Shown: in pieces, positions 47,299-54,488 of the stretch
How the letters are laid out: each line of letters begins with the position of its first letter
Position numbering within the stretch: the first letter of the stretch is position 1
Assembly (NCBI GenBank): GCA_050951005.1
Contig: JBMNIP010000002.1
Location: forward strand, 434,001-498,000
Direction of reading: 5' to 3'
Source: UMGS1519 sp050951005
GTDB taxonomy: Bacteria > Actinomycetota > Coriobacteriia > Coriobacteriales > Eggerthellaceae
DNA length: 64,000 bases
The notes under the pieces: model-generated
What the model was told of the DNA's origin: nothing
Databases searched by the model: none
The model's input: the letters and a program-made list of their open reading frames with translations, nothing else
Made by a program: the position numbers and the translations under genes

Positions 47299-47316
47299 GG
47301 GTATTGGGCAATACCC
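47299..47316 (-). promoter_or_regulatory. 18-bp palindrome in the dnaK 5' leader
   Basis: GGGTATTG-GG-CAATACCC is an almost complete dyad 62-79 bp before the dnaK start codon and just downstream of the predicted transcription start. It could be an operator (a second repressor site) or form a leader hairpin. It does not match the CIRCE element. Confidence 0.5.
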
Positions 47317-47333
47317 ATTTACCGCACGATGCA

Positions 47334-47362
47334 AATATATAATCTAAGTCTGTTACTGTCAA
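47334..47362 (-). promoter_or_regulatory. dnaK operon promoter
   Basis: Minus strand: consensus -35 TTGACA (47362-47357), 17-bp spacer, -10 TATATT (47339-47334). This is one of the best vegetative promoters in the window, as expected for a repressor-controlled heat-shock operon. Confidence 0.85.
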
Positions 47363-47363
47363 G
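47343..47363 (-). promoter_or_regulatory. Degenerate HAIR (HspR-binding) element
   Basis: CTTGACA-N7-ACTTAGA on the minus strand matches the HAIR consensus CTTGAGT-N7-ACTCAAG at 9 of 14 positions with exact spacing. It overlaps the -35 box of the dnaK promoter. The right half is weak. Confidence 0.45.
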
Positions 47364-47387
47364 TTTTCTTGTTTTGTACTTTTCAGA

Positions 47388-47477
47388 TTATTTTACTTTT
47401 TCATTCCTGTCTGATAACGCTGCGTTGACCTGCCGCTTTTGTTTGCCTCTCCTTCTGCTGATTCCTGTTTGGTTCAT
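47388..47477 (-). CDS. Possible 29-residue basic peptide upstream of dnaK promoter
   Basis: An ATG at 47477 preceded by the strong site TGGAGGAAAT opens a 29-residue frame (MNQTGISRRRGKQKRQVNAA at the start, 10 basic residues overall, stop TAA). It ends 25 bp before the dnaK -35 box. It is too short for statistical support, but the ribosome site is far better than chance would usually give. It could be a small regulatory protein or a spurious frame. No promoter for it was identified with confidence. Confidence 0.35.
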   Translation of the reverse strand: MNQTGISRRRGKQKRQVNAALSDRNEKVK

Positions 47478-47599
47478 ATTTCCTCCACAATTACCTTGAT
47501 AACTCCCGGCTCAACTTCCGTCTCACACGGTCAGACGTACCGGCAATCGGACCTCCCTTCGAAAGCGATAGGAAGAAAGAGGCAACAAGAAAAAGAAAA

Positions 47600-47625
47600 G
47601 CCCGACCGGAATGATCCGGTCGGGC
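47600..47625 (-). terminator. Terminator of the ferredoxin gene
   Basis: An 11-bp perfect stem (GCCCGACCGGA and complement), ATGA-type loop, then TTTTCTTTTTC on the minus strand, 35 bp after the ferredoxin stop. Confidence 0.92.
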
Positions 47626-47659
47626 AGCCGATCATGAAGGAATCGTTATTGCGAAATGG

Positions 47660-47848
47660 CTAATCCTCACTGATTTCGGTGATAGAGCCCATGGGGCACT
47701 CTTCAAGGCAGTCGCCACAGGCAATGCAGGCATCCTCGTTCGCAACAGTGCATACACCGTCAACGACTTCGAGGACTTCTTGCGGGCAGGCATCGCAGCA
47801 GATGCCGCATCCGATACAGGTATCAGTGTCGATAATGGGACGGGACAT
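47660..47848 (-). CDS. 2[4Fe-4S] ferredoxin
   Basis: A 62-residue clostridial-type ferredoxin with two cluster motifs, CIGCGICCDACP and CIACGDCLEECP, each CX2CX2CX3CP (the first has an additional adjacent cysteine). It carries low-potential electrons in the cytoplasm. ATG 47848 lies 10 bases after AGGAGG; an in-frame ATG at 47857 is too close to that site. The monocistronic gene has a terminator on both sides. The acyl-CoA dehydrogenase downstream of no shared promoter is the nearest enzyme, so no partner is implied. Confidence 0.94.
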   Translation of the reverse strand: MSRPIIDTDTCIGCGICCDACPQEVLEVVDGVCTVANEDACIACGDCLEECPMGSITEISED

Positions 47849-48133
47849 GGCTTCCATTCCTCCTTGAATTCAGGACCGTACGTTGTCTCCAAGCCACGGT
47901 TCATGGCAGTTGGATTCGTGGCTATTGGTAGGTTCCCAACCACAAATGCTACAACGCAACATACCACGGATTACCCATTTATCAACAGCGAACCTGCCAG
48001 TGGTCGGGTAAACGGCAGGGGCACTCGCACGCAATTTATCCTTGCTTGCAATATCCCCAGTTCATCAGCATATTTCCGATTGAAAAACACCCGATTTCCC
48101 TAGGATTTCTCACGCTATATACTGAAAAAAACG
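47849..48133 (-). other. Non-coding upstream region of ferredoxin gene
   Basis: About 285 bp between the terminator after the acyl-CoA dehydrogenase and the ferredoxin start. A promoter candidate is TTGATA (47985-47980), a 16-bp spacer and TATGTT (47963-47958). No other gene with a convincing ribosome site was found. Composition is more AT-rich than the neighbours. Confidence 0.5.
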
Positions 48134-48165
48134 GAAAGGCCCGGACCTGATGGCCCGGGCCTTTC
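48134..48165 (-). terminator. Terminator of the acyl-CoA dehydrogenase gene
   Basis: An 11-bp stem (GAAAGGCCCGG with CCGGGCCTTTC), a 10-base loop, and on the minus strand a CCGTTTTTTTC tract after the stem, 50 bp after the stop. Confidence 0.9.
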
Positions 48166-48216
48166 TTGTGCATTCCTTCACTGGTACGGAAAGAAGGAAT
48201 CGTATAACACAGGCGG

Positions 48217-49377
48217 TTATGCCCGCTTATACTTCTTAACCAGCTGACGGCCAGCAATGTACTCCATAATCTCGGTGGTACCGCCGCCCATCTCGTTGCC
48301 GCGCAGGTCGGCCCAGATACGGCCGACGCGGATCTCCTTGGTGTAACCGATTGCAGCATAGATGGACATGGCCAGGTCGCCGACCTTGGTCAGCTCGCGG
48401 CAGGCATAGCCCTTCAGCAGAGCGGACTCGAGGCGGGTGGACTCGCCGCGGTCGATCATGTCGACAACGCGGTAGAGACGGCAACGGACGTTGTCCAGGA
48501 TGTTCTCCATCTCGCACAGATGATCCTGGATGGCGGTCAGATGGGCAATGGGCTTGCCGAAGCAGATGCGCTCGGAAGCATAGGCGGCCGCGTCGTTCAT
48601 GGCAGCCTGTGCCAGACCCAGGGAGGAAGCGACAACGAGCATGCGCTCGAACTCCAGCTTCTTCATCAGGTCCAGCCAGCCCTCGCCCTGATTGCCGATA
48701 CGGTCGGCCTCGGTCAGCTTGACGTTGTCGAAGAAGCAATCGACGAACGGAATGGACTGCTGGCCGACCTTCTCCAGCTGGCCCACGGTGAAGCCCGGGG
48801 TGTCGTTCTTGACCAGCCACAGGGAGTAGCTCTTGTTGTCATAGGAAGGATCCTCGTCCTTGGCAACGACCATGGTGTACACCGACAGGCCGCCCAAGGT
48901 GACCCAGGTCTTCTGGCCATTCAGCAGGTAGGTGCCGTCAGGCTGCTTCTTGGTGACGCAGGTCATGGCGTTGTTGTCGGAACCAGCGGCGGGCTCGGAG
49001 ATGGCAGAGCAGGCAACGCAGGTGCTCTCGACGTTGTTGATGACATCCATGATGCGGGCCTGCTGCTCTTCGTTGCCAAAGTCGATGACGTCGGTGATGG
49101 TGTTGAAGTCGGTGACGAACGGCAGGATGACGCCCGTGAACTCGTGCAGCTTCTCAACCAGGAGGATCTCGGTCAGTTTGCTGACGGGCACGCCGCCAAC
49201 CTCTTCGGGAAGGCCCAGATGCATGAAGCCGGCCTCGCGGTAAGCCATGGCCTGCTCGATGCTGATGTGGTGGTTCTCATATGCCGCCTTGCAGGACTCC
49301 TCATCGAAGTAGCGATCGGCATACTCTTTTGCGCTCTCGATCAGCAGCTGCTGCTCATCAGTAAGGGAAAAATCCAT
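48217..49377 (-). CDS. Acyl-CoA dehydrogenase family flavoprotein
   Basis: A 386-residue FAD enzyme that forms (or, with low-potential electrons, reduces) a C2-C3 double bond in an acyl-CoA. SAISEPAAGSD near 124-134 is the FAD/substrate signature and GGGTTEIM near 364-371 the C-terminal one. At the position where medium-chain enzymes have the catalytic Glu (YEGT), this protein has Gly; the base is probably E244 in LEFERM, as in isovaleryl- and long-chain-type enzymes. GGAGGAG precedes the start. It is monocistronic, without adjacent CoA transferase or ETF genes, so the substrate is unknown. Confidence 0.92.
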   Translation of the reverse strand: MDFSLTDEQQLLIESAKEYADRYFDEESCKAAYENHHISIEQAMAYREAGFMHLGLPEEVGGVPVSKLTEILLVEKLHEFTGVILPFVTDFNTITDVIDFGNEEQQARIMDVINNVESTCVACSAISEPAAGSDNNAMTCVTKKQPDGTYLLNGQKTWVTLGGLSVYTMVVAKDEDPSYDNKSYSLWLVKNDTPGFTVGQLEKVGQQSIPFVDCFFDNVKLTEADRIGNQGEGWLDLMKKLEFERMLVVASSLGLAQAAMNDAAAYASERICFGKPIAHLTAIQDHLCEMENILDNVRCRLYRVVDMIDRGESTRLESALLKGYACRELTKVGDLAMSIYAAIGYTKEIRVGRIWADLRGNEMGGGTTEIMEYIAGRQLVKKYKRA

Positions 49378-49614
49378 ATCTCCTCCTCTAGGAGCTCAAC
49401 GGTTCTCAACGACCCGCACCTCGTACAAAACGCCAGCGAAACCGTGGAACGGCATCCGCCTGGCGAAAGTGCGGCATGGGTAACGACCGACTCGGCCGAT
49501 GTCACCGCCGTTTTCGATAACAATAGTGCAAACGACGCCCGCCCGTCCCGCCGAAACGGCAAATAACGTATTGGAATTTATTTCGAAATTCAGATGTTGT
49601 ATAAGCCGTTTGAA
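49378..49614 (-). other. Non-coding upstream region of acyl-CoA dehydrogenase
   Basis: About 240 bp with no convincing gene on either strand. A large dyad sits at its far end (49615-49646). No promoter with good -35 and -10 boxes could be identified. Confidence 0.4.
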
Positions 49615-49646
49615 TAACCCCAGCATAAGTCTATAAGCTGGGGTAA
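49615..49646. promoter_or_regulatory. Interrupted 32-bp dyad upstream of acyl-CoA dehydrogenase
   Basis: TAACCCCAGC (49615-49624) pairs with GCTGGGGTAA (49637-49646), with further partial symmetry in the 12-bp centre (ATAA/TTAT-like). A separate terminator follows hypE at 49672-49701, so this dyad may be an operator, for example for a LuxR- or TetR-type regulator, rather than a second terminator. Confidence 0.4.
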
Positions 49647-49671
49647 CTTGATTTTCCGCCCGCAAACGAAA

Positions 49672-49701
49672 CACGGGTCCGGGAAGCAGCCCGAACCCGT
49701 G
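49672..49701 (-). terminator. Terminator after hypE
   Basis: A 12-bp stem with one mismatch (CACGGGTCCGGG with CCCGAACCCGTG), a 6-base loop, and TTTCGTTTG after it on the minus strand, 25 bp after the hypE stop. Confidence 0.8.
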
Positions 49702-49726
49702 CACAGTGTCGCCCGAATAGCAGGAC

Positions 49727-50749
49727 CTAGCAGATCCGCGGCAGTTGTTCGCCGACCAGCATATCCAGAATGCGCTGTCCGCCGAAGGCGTTTGCGAGCG
49801 TCACACGCGGACCCTGCTCGGGATCCATCGCGGTCACTTCGCCGATAATCGCGGCATCTGCACCGTATTTGTTCGCCTTCATGGCCGCCAACGCTGCATC
49901 GGCATCCTCCGGCGCAACCACGCAGACCATCTTCCCCTCGTTGGCAACCTGCATGAAGTCGTAGCCGAGCATCTCGCAGGCACCCATGACCTCGGGCTTC
50001 ACCGGGACAGCATCTTCCTGGATGACCATGCTGACCTGAGACTGCTCGGAAAGCTCGTTCAGGGTCGAGGACATGCCGCCGCGTGTGGGATCGCGGAAGC
50101 AACGCGTGCCCGGCGCAGCAGCCAGCACATCGGCGATGAGCCCGTTTAATGGAGCCGCATCGCTTTCAAGGGTCGTATGGAAGTTCAAGGATTCACGACA
50201 GCTCATAATGGTGATGCCGTGGTCTCCAACTGTGCCCGAGACGAGTACCTTGTCACCTGGCTGACAGCGCTCTCCGCCGAGCTTCACACCAGCGGGAATG
50301 AAGCCGACCCCGCTCGTGTTTATGTAGATGCCATCACCATGACCGCGGTTAACGACCTTCGTGTCTCCGGTGACGATGTGCACGCCTGCCTCTTTTGCTG
50401 TAGCCGCCATCGTCGCACAGATCCGATGCAAATCGTCCATCGGGAATCCGTCTTCCAGGATCATCCCAACACTGAGGTATTTCGGGACGGCCCCGCTTGT
50501 CGCAACATCGTTGACCGTACCGCAGATGGCAAGGTGGCCGATGTTTCCGCCCGGGAAGAAATGCGGGGTCACCACGAAGCTGTCCGTCGAATAGGCGATG
50601 CGCTCGCCCGGCGCCGGTGCCGGCAAATCGGCAGCATCGTTTCCCTGCCGCAGTTCATCGGTACCGTATTCCTGCATGAAGACCTCGTCGATGATGCGGC
50701 GCATCATCGATCCGCCGCTTCCGTGACCAAGCAGTACCGTCTCGTCCAT
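49727..50749 (-). CDS. hypE: Hydrogenase maturation protein HypE
   Basis: A 340-residue PurM/ThiL-fold enzyme that dehydrates the carbamoylated C-terminal cysteine made by HypF to thiocyanate, the cyanide donor for [NiFe]-hydrogenases. The GHGSGGSMMRR start, the DSFVVTPHFFPGGNIG segment near 56-71 and above all the terminal PRIC with the essential Cys340 identify it. It is separated from hypF-C-D by 18 kb and grouped with nikR. Confidence 0.97.
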   Translation of the reverse strand: MDETVLLGHGSGGSMMRRIIDEVFMQEYGTDELRQGNDAADLPAPAPGERIAYSTDSFVVTPHFFPGGNIGHLAICGTVNDVATSGAVPKYLSVGMILEDGFPMDDLHRICATMAATAKEAGVHIVTGDTKVVNRGHGDGIYINTSGVGFIPAGVKLGGERCQPGDKVLVSGTVGDHGITIMSCRESLNFHTTLESDAAPLNGLIADVLAAAPGTRCFRDPTRGGMSSTLNELSEQSQVSMVIQEDAVPVKPEVMGACEMLGYDFMQVANEGKMVCVVAPEDADAALAAMKANKYGADAAIIGEVTAMDPEQGPRVTLANAFGGQRILDMLVGEQLPRIC

Positions 50750-50774
50750 TTGCGTCCCTCTTCGCCGTACTCGT

Positions 50775-51197
50775 TTACAGATTCTCTCCTGACGTGGTCA
50801 GAACCAGCTTGCCGTTCTTCACGCCACGCGTTCCCAAGATGATATCCGCGATTTTCTTCACCGTGCTCGCTTCGCCGCGCAGCACGATGACCTCCAAGCA
50901 GTTATCGGCATCCAGATGCACGTGGATGGAGGAGATGACGTTCACCAGATAATGGTGCTGGATGTCATGCAGCTTCGATTCCAAATCGGTGGAATGGTGG
51001 TTGTAGACGATGGTCAGCGAGCCGACGACCTTCGAATTCGGCTCGGCACATTCGTCTTCCACCAGCGCTTCGCGCACAAGATCGCGGATGACCTCGCTGC
51101 GATTCTTCGCGATGCCGCGGCGCGCCACCAATTCGTCGAAACGCATAAGAAGGCTCTCCGGCATTGCGACGGAGAACCTCATCAAGTCATTTGCCAT
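50775..51197 (-). CDS. nikR: Nickel-responsive regulator NikR
   Basis: A 140-residue ribbon-helix-helix repressor with C-terminal ACT-like Ni domain. RFSVAMPESLLMRFDEL forms the DNA-binding strand and helix. The nickel ligands match the known His-His-His-Cys set: H81 or H82, H92, H94 (SSIHVHLD) and C100. Nickel-bound NikR usually represses uptake genes. Here it lies between an 84-residue protein and hypE, suggesting a nickel-linked maturation operon. Confidence 0.95.
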   Translation of the reverse strand: MANDLMRFSVAMPESLLMRFDELVARRGIAKNRSEVIRDLVREALVEDECAEPNSKVVGSLTIVYNHHSTDLESKLHDIQHHYLVNVISSIHVHLDADNCLEVIVLRGEASTVKKIADIILGTRGVKNGKLVLTTSGENL

Positions 51198-51216
51198 AGC
51201 AGAAGAACCTTAACGG

Positions 51217-51471
51217 CTAGACTCTGGTAACGGTAACGTTCGCCAGCTTCTCGGCGTCGTTTTCCAGAGCATCCTTGGCATCGGTCATCAGCGCACGGGC
51301 GTCATCCAGCAGCTCTTGGACATCATGCATGATCTTGCACGTTTCCTCGTAGCCGTTGTCCCCGGCCAGATGGGCAAGCTTATGCGTCCAGCGACGATTG
51401 AGCGCCAGCTGATCGTCCATTTCTTCCAACATCATGTTGTACTGGCCCGTGTTCACTCCGTTTGTGCACAT
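51217..51471 (-). CDS. 84-residue helical protein in the nikR-hypE operon, unknown function
   Basis: I do not recognise this family. The protein starts MCTNGVNTGQYNMMLEEMDD, has two likely amphipathic helices (about 10-35 and 42-76) and ends VTVTRV. Cysteines at 2 and 45 and histidines at 30, 34 and 49 could bind metal. GAGG precedes the ATG. It is first in the operon with nikR (19 bp later) and hypE, suggesting a role in nickel or hydrogenase biology, such as a metal sensor, chaperone or hydrogenase-associated peptide. This is inference from location. Confidence 0.7.
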   Translation of the reverse strand: MCTNGVNTGQYNMMLEEMDDQLALNRRWTHKLAHLAGDNGYEETCKIMHDVQELLDDARALMTDAKDALENDAEKLANVTVTRV

Positions 51472-51518
51472 GGTAAACCTCGATTCTCATTCGATGTCGC
51501 CTTTACGGCACCAACTCA

Positions 51519-51544
51519 TTATGATCCGTCATCGTCCACCATAC
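51519..51544. promoter_or_regulatory. NikR-like half-sites upstream of the nikR operon
   Basis: On the minus strand GTATGG-N14-TCATAA lies 48 bp before the first gene of the nikR operon. It recalls the GTATGA-N16-TCATAC type of NikR operator, but spacing and ends differ, so support is weak. Confidence 0.3.
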
Positions 51545-51654
51545 TGCAGGTATCAGACGAGCGGTGCTAAAAAAGTGACAATTCGTGTGAAAATGTCTCA
51601 GATGGAAAAATTGCCGCAAGATTCCGGTAGCGCCTGCAGGACCGCGAAATGCCG

Positions 51655-52269
51655 TTATTCGGCAACCCTGCGGGCGGTCAGGCAATACCATTCCCCCTTT
51701 GCGTGCAGGCCTACCTGGGAAAATCCCGCTTTGCGATAACGTTGTTGCAGTTCATCCGGCTGGTAGATCGTCAGGAACCCGGAAGTACCGGCAAAACGGG
51801 CATCGTTCGGGTCGCTCATCTCGCAGACGGTCAGGAACGTCGCTTCAGGGCGCATCACCCGATGCACCTGTGAAAGCGCCGCATCCAAGTCGGGCCAGAA
51901 GTACACCGTTTCGCATGCCAAAACGAAATCGAAGGCGCGGTCGGGAAACGGAAGGGCTGCGACATCGGCCTGCACCACCGTGCAGCGGCCGGCATCGATG
52001 GCTGTCGAATTGAGCTTGCAGCTTTCTTCCACACTGGTCAGGGAGTAGTCGACGCCCGTTACCTTACCGGCCGGGCAGGCATCCAGCAGTCGGGCGATAT
52101 TCGCTCCGCCACCGCAGCCGACATCGAGGGCATGGGCATCTGCCGGCACCAGAACCTGCTCGAACGCCCAATCCACCAGACCCCGGTGATGCTCGTTCAT
52201 CTTATGCAGCACCTGTGCGCCGAACTCTCCTTCGGGCTTGCAGGCATTCTGCAGGTATCGGTCGGCCAT
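51655..52269 (-). CDS. Class I SAM-dependent methyltransferase
   Basis: A 204-residue methyltransferase: motif I LDVGCGGGANIARLL near 48-62, an acidic end of strand 2 (VTGVDYS), VVQADVAALPFPDRAFDFVLACETV (motifs II-III) and a Methyltransf_11-like overall fold. The substrate is unknown. A role as menaquinone C-methyltransferase is possible but it lacks the length and motifs of MenG, so I do not propose it. GAAAGGAGA precedes the start. It is in its own transcript after a strong terminator. Confidence 0.9.
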   Translation of the reverse strand: MADRYLQNACKPEGEFGAQVLHKMNEHHRGLVDWAFEQVLVPADAHALDVGCGGGANIARLLDACPAGKVTGVDYSLTSVEESCKLNSTAIDAGRCTVVQADVAALPFPDRAFDFVLACETVYFWPDLDAALSQVHRVMRPEATFLTVCEMSDPNDARFAGTSGFLTIYQPDELQQRYRKAGFSQVGLHAKGEWYCLTARRVAE

Positions 52270-52313
52270 GGCCTATCTCCTTTCCTTTCCGGTTTATCCG
52301 CAGTATAGCGAAG

Positions 52314-52349
52314 GGGTCCTGCCGCATCGCAACCGATGCGGCAGGACCC
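52314..52349 (-). terminator. Strong hairpin after typA
   Basis: A perfect 16-bp stem (GGGTCCTGCCGCATCG and complement) with a 4-base loop, 39 bp after the typA stop. T content after it is low, but the stem is among the strongest in the window. Confidence 0.75.
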
Positions 52350-52387
52350 GGACACAACGCGAAAAGCACGACGCAGGAGGCTTCCCG

Positions 52388-54199
52388 CTATTTTTTCGCA
52401 GCCTTCTTACGGTCGACTGCCGACAGCAGACGCTTGCGAAGGCGGATGTTCTTCGGCGTGATCTCTACCAACTCGTCGTCCTGGATGTACTCCAGAGCCT
52501 CTTCCAGCGTGAATCGTACCGGCGGGGTCAGCTGGATGGCCTTGTCCGCGCCGCTTGAACGCTGGTTGCCCAGGTTCTTCGTCTTCTCGGCATTAACGAC
52601 CATATCGCCTTCCTTGGCGCTTTCGCCCACGATCATGCCCTCGTAGATCTCTTCGCCTGGGCCGATGAACAGGCGACCGCGCTCCTGAAGGGTGTCAAGC
52701 GCATAGGCAACGCTCTTGCCCGTGCTCATCGAAATCATGGAACCGTTCTTGCGGCCGGTAAACTCACCGCGGAACGGGCCGTACTCATAGAAGTGATGGA
52801 ACATGTTCGCCTCGCCGCGCGTGACATTCAACAGGCGCGTGCGCAGGCCCATGGTACCGCGGGTGGGAATATGGAACACCAGGTGCGTCTGGTCGCCGCG
52901 CGTCACCATATCGGTCATCTCGCCTCCGGCGGTGCCGAAAACCTCGATGACCTTGCCTGCATAGTCGGACGGCGTCTCGACGGTGGCTTCCTCGATCGGC
53001 TCGAGCTTGTTGCCCGCCTCATCCGTCTTCAGCAGAACGCGCGGACGGCCCACCTGGAATTCGAAGCCTTCGCGGCGCATGGTCTCCATAAGCACCGAAA
53101 GATGCAGCACGCCGCGGCCGGCGACCTCGATGCCCGATTTGTCCTCGAGCTCTTCGATGCGCATGGAGATGTTGCTCTCCTTCTCGCGCATCAGGCGCTC
53201 CTTCAGTTGGCGGGCACCCACGATCTCGCCATCGCGGCCCACCAACGGGCTGGTGGAAGCCTCGAACACAACGGCCATCGTCGGCTCCTCGACCTTGATG
53301 GGATCAAGGCGGATCGGATGGTCGCGGCTGGTGACCATATCGCCGATGTCGGCATCCTCGACACCGACCACCGCGACGATATCGCCCGCATACACTTCGT
53401 CGCATTCCTTCTTACCCAGGTTCTCGAATGTGAAGACCTGCTTCAGCTCGGTGTTGTAGCGGGTCCCATCGTTCTTGATAACAAGCACTTGCTCGCCCTT
53501 ATGGATAGTGCCCGAAGACAGCCGTCCAACGCCGATGCGGCCGACGAAGCTGGAATGGTCGACGGTGCAGATCTGCATGGCGATGGGGCCGTTCGGATCC
53601 ACGTCGGGCGCCGGAATCTCCTTCAGGATGGTATCGAGCAGCGGCAGCATATTGTTGTTGTCGTCATCGGCCTCGTAGCGGGCATAGCCGGCAAGCGCGC
53701 TCGTGTACACCACGGGGAAATCCAGCTGTTCATCAGAGGCATTCAGCTCAACCATCAAGTCGAAGACCTCGTCCAGCACTTCATCGGGACGTGCGCCGGG
53801 ACGGTCGATCTTGTTGATCACCACGACAATGCGCAGACCCAGGTCCAGAGCATGCTGCAGCACGAAACGCGTCTGCGGCATGGGGCCCTCGAACGCATCG
53901 ACGATCAGCAAGGCGCCGTCGGCCATGTTCAATACGCGTTCGACCTCTCCGCCGAAGTCGGCATGGCCCGGGGTATCGATGATGTTGATCTTGACATCCT
54001 TGTAGCTGATCGAGCAGTTCTTGGAAAGAATGGTGATGCCGCGTTCGCGTTCCTGGTCGTTGCTGTCCAGCACCCGCTCCTCCACCTGCTGGTTGGCGCG
54101 GAACACGCCCGCCGTGTACAGCAGGCGGTCGACAATCGTGGTCTTGCCATGGTCGACGTGTGCGATGATGGCGACGTTCCTGATGTTCTCTTGCTTCAT
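52388..54199 (-). CDS. typA: Ribosome-associated GTPase TypA/BipA
   Basis: A 603-residue translational GTPase that binds the 70S/50S ribosome under stress and in subunit assembly. It has AHVDHGKTT (G1, near residue 14), RGITI (G2), DTPGHADFG (G3, near 77) and NKIDRPGARPDEV (G4, near 131), then EF-G-like domains and the BipA-specific C-terminal domain with GPGEEIYEGMIVGE near 500. Length matches the family. Confidence 0.97.
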   Translation of the reverse strand: MKQENIRNVAIIAHVDHGKTTIVDRLLYTAGVFRANQQVEERVLDSNDQERERGITILSKNCSISYKDVKINIIDTPGHADFGGEVERVLNMADGALLIVDAFEGPMPQTRFVLQHALDLGLRIVVVINKIDRPGARPDEVLDEVFDLMVELNASDEQLDFPVVYTSALAGYARYEADDDNNNMLPLLDTILKEIPAPDVDPNGPIAMQICTVDHSSFVGRIGVGRLSSGTIHKGEQVLVIKNDGTRYNTELKQVFTFENLGKKECDEVYAGDIVAVVGVEDADIGDMVTSRDHPIRLDPIKVEEPTMAVVFEASTSPLVGRDGEIVGARQLKERLMREKESNISMRIEELEDKSGIEVAGRGVLHLSVLMETMRREGFEFQVGRPRVLLKTDEAGNKLEPIEEATVETPSDYAGKVIEVFGTAGGEMTDMVTRGDQTHLVFHIPTRGTMGLRTRLLNVTRGEANMFHHFYEYGPFRGEFTGRKNGSMISMSTGKSVAYALDTLQERGRLFIGPGEEIYEGMIVGESAKEGDMVVNAEKTKNLGNQRSSGADKAIQLTPPVRFTLEEALEYIQDDELVEITPKNIRLRKRLLSAVDRKKAAKK

Positions 54200-54437
54200 G
54201 TCTCTCTTCCGCCGTTGGTTTTGCTTCTTAGTGATAGGGATTCCAAGCCGGCCGAAGCCGACTGCCCGATCGCAGATTGTTCGTTGGAAAACTTGCCGAT
54301 AGGAATCCTAATACATTTTTCGGAAAACGGCGCCGGACGTGCGGGAGCACGCGAGGTTTTTACCCGTTCTCCTTGAAACCGCCACGTTGTAGGCGTGCCA
54401 TTGCCGCGCGCGTCCTGCCGAAACGCCCGCGAGAAAG

Positions 54438-54467
54438 AAGGATGCCCCGGTTACCCGGGGCATCCTT
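54438..54467 (-). terminator. Terminator of the enolase gene
   Basis: A 13-bp perfect stem (AAGGATGCCCCGG and complement) with a 4-base loop, then TTTCTC on the minus strand, 22 bp after the enolase stop. Confidence 0.85.
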
Positions 54468-54488
54468 GCCAATCTGCGCCGTATCAGA

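Noticed and set aside
47238..47362. CIRCE element upstream of dnaK
   Set aside because: No TTAGCACTC-N9-GAGTGCTAA match; the palindrome present has a different sequence, and the regulator encoded here is HspR.
51655..52269. Methyltransferase as MenG/UbiE
   Set aside because: Only generic SAM-binding motifs are seen; MenG-specific segments are absent and the gene is far from the men operon.
52793..54376. 527-codon open frame opposite typA
   Set aside because: Antisense shadow; no motifs and no ribosome binding site.
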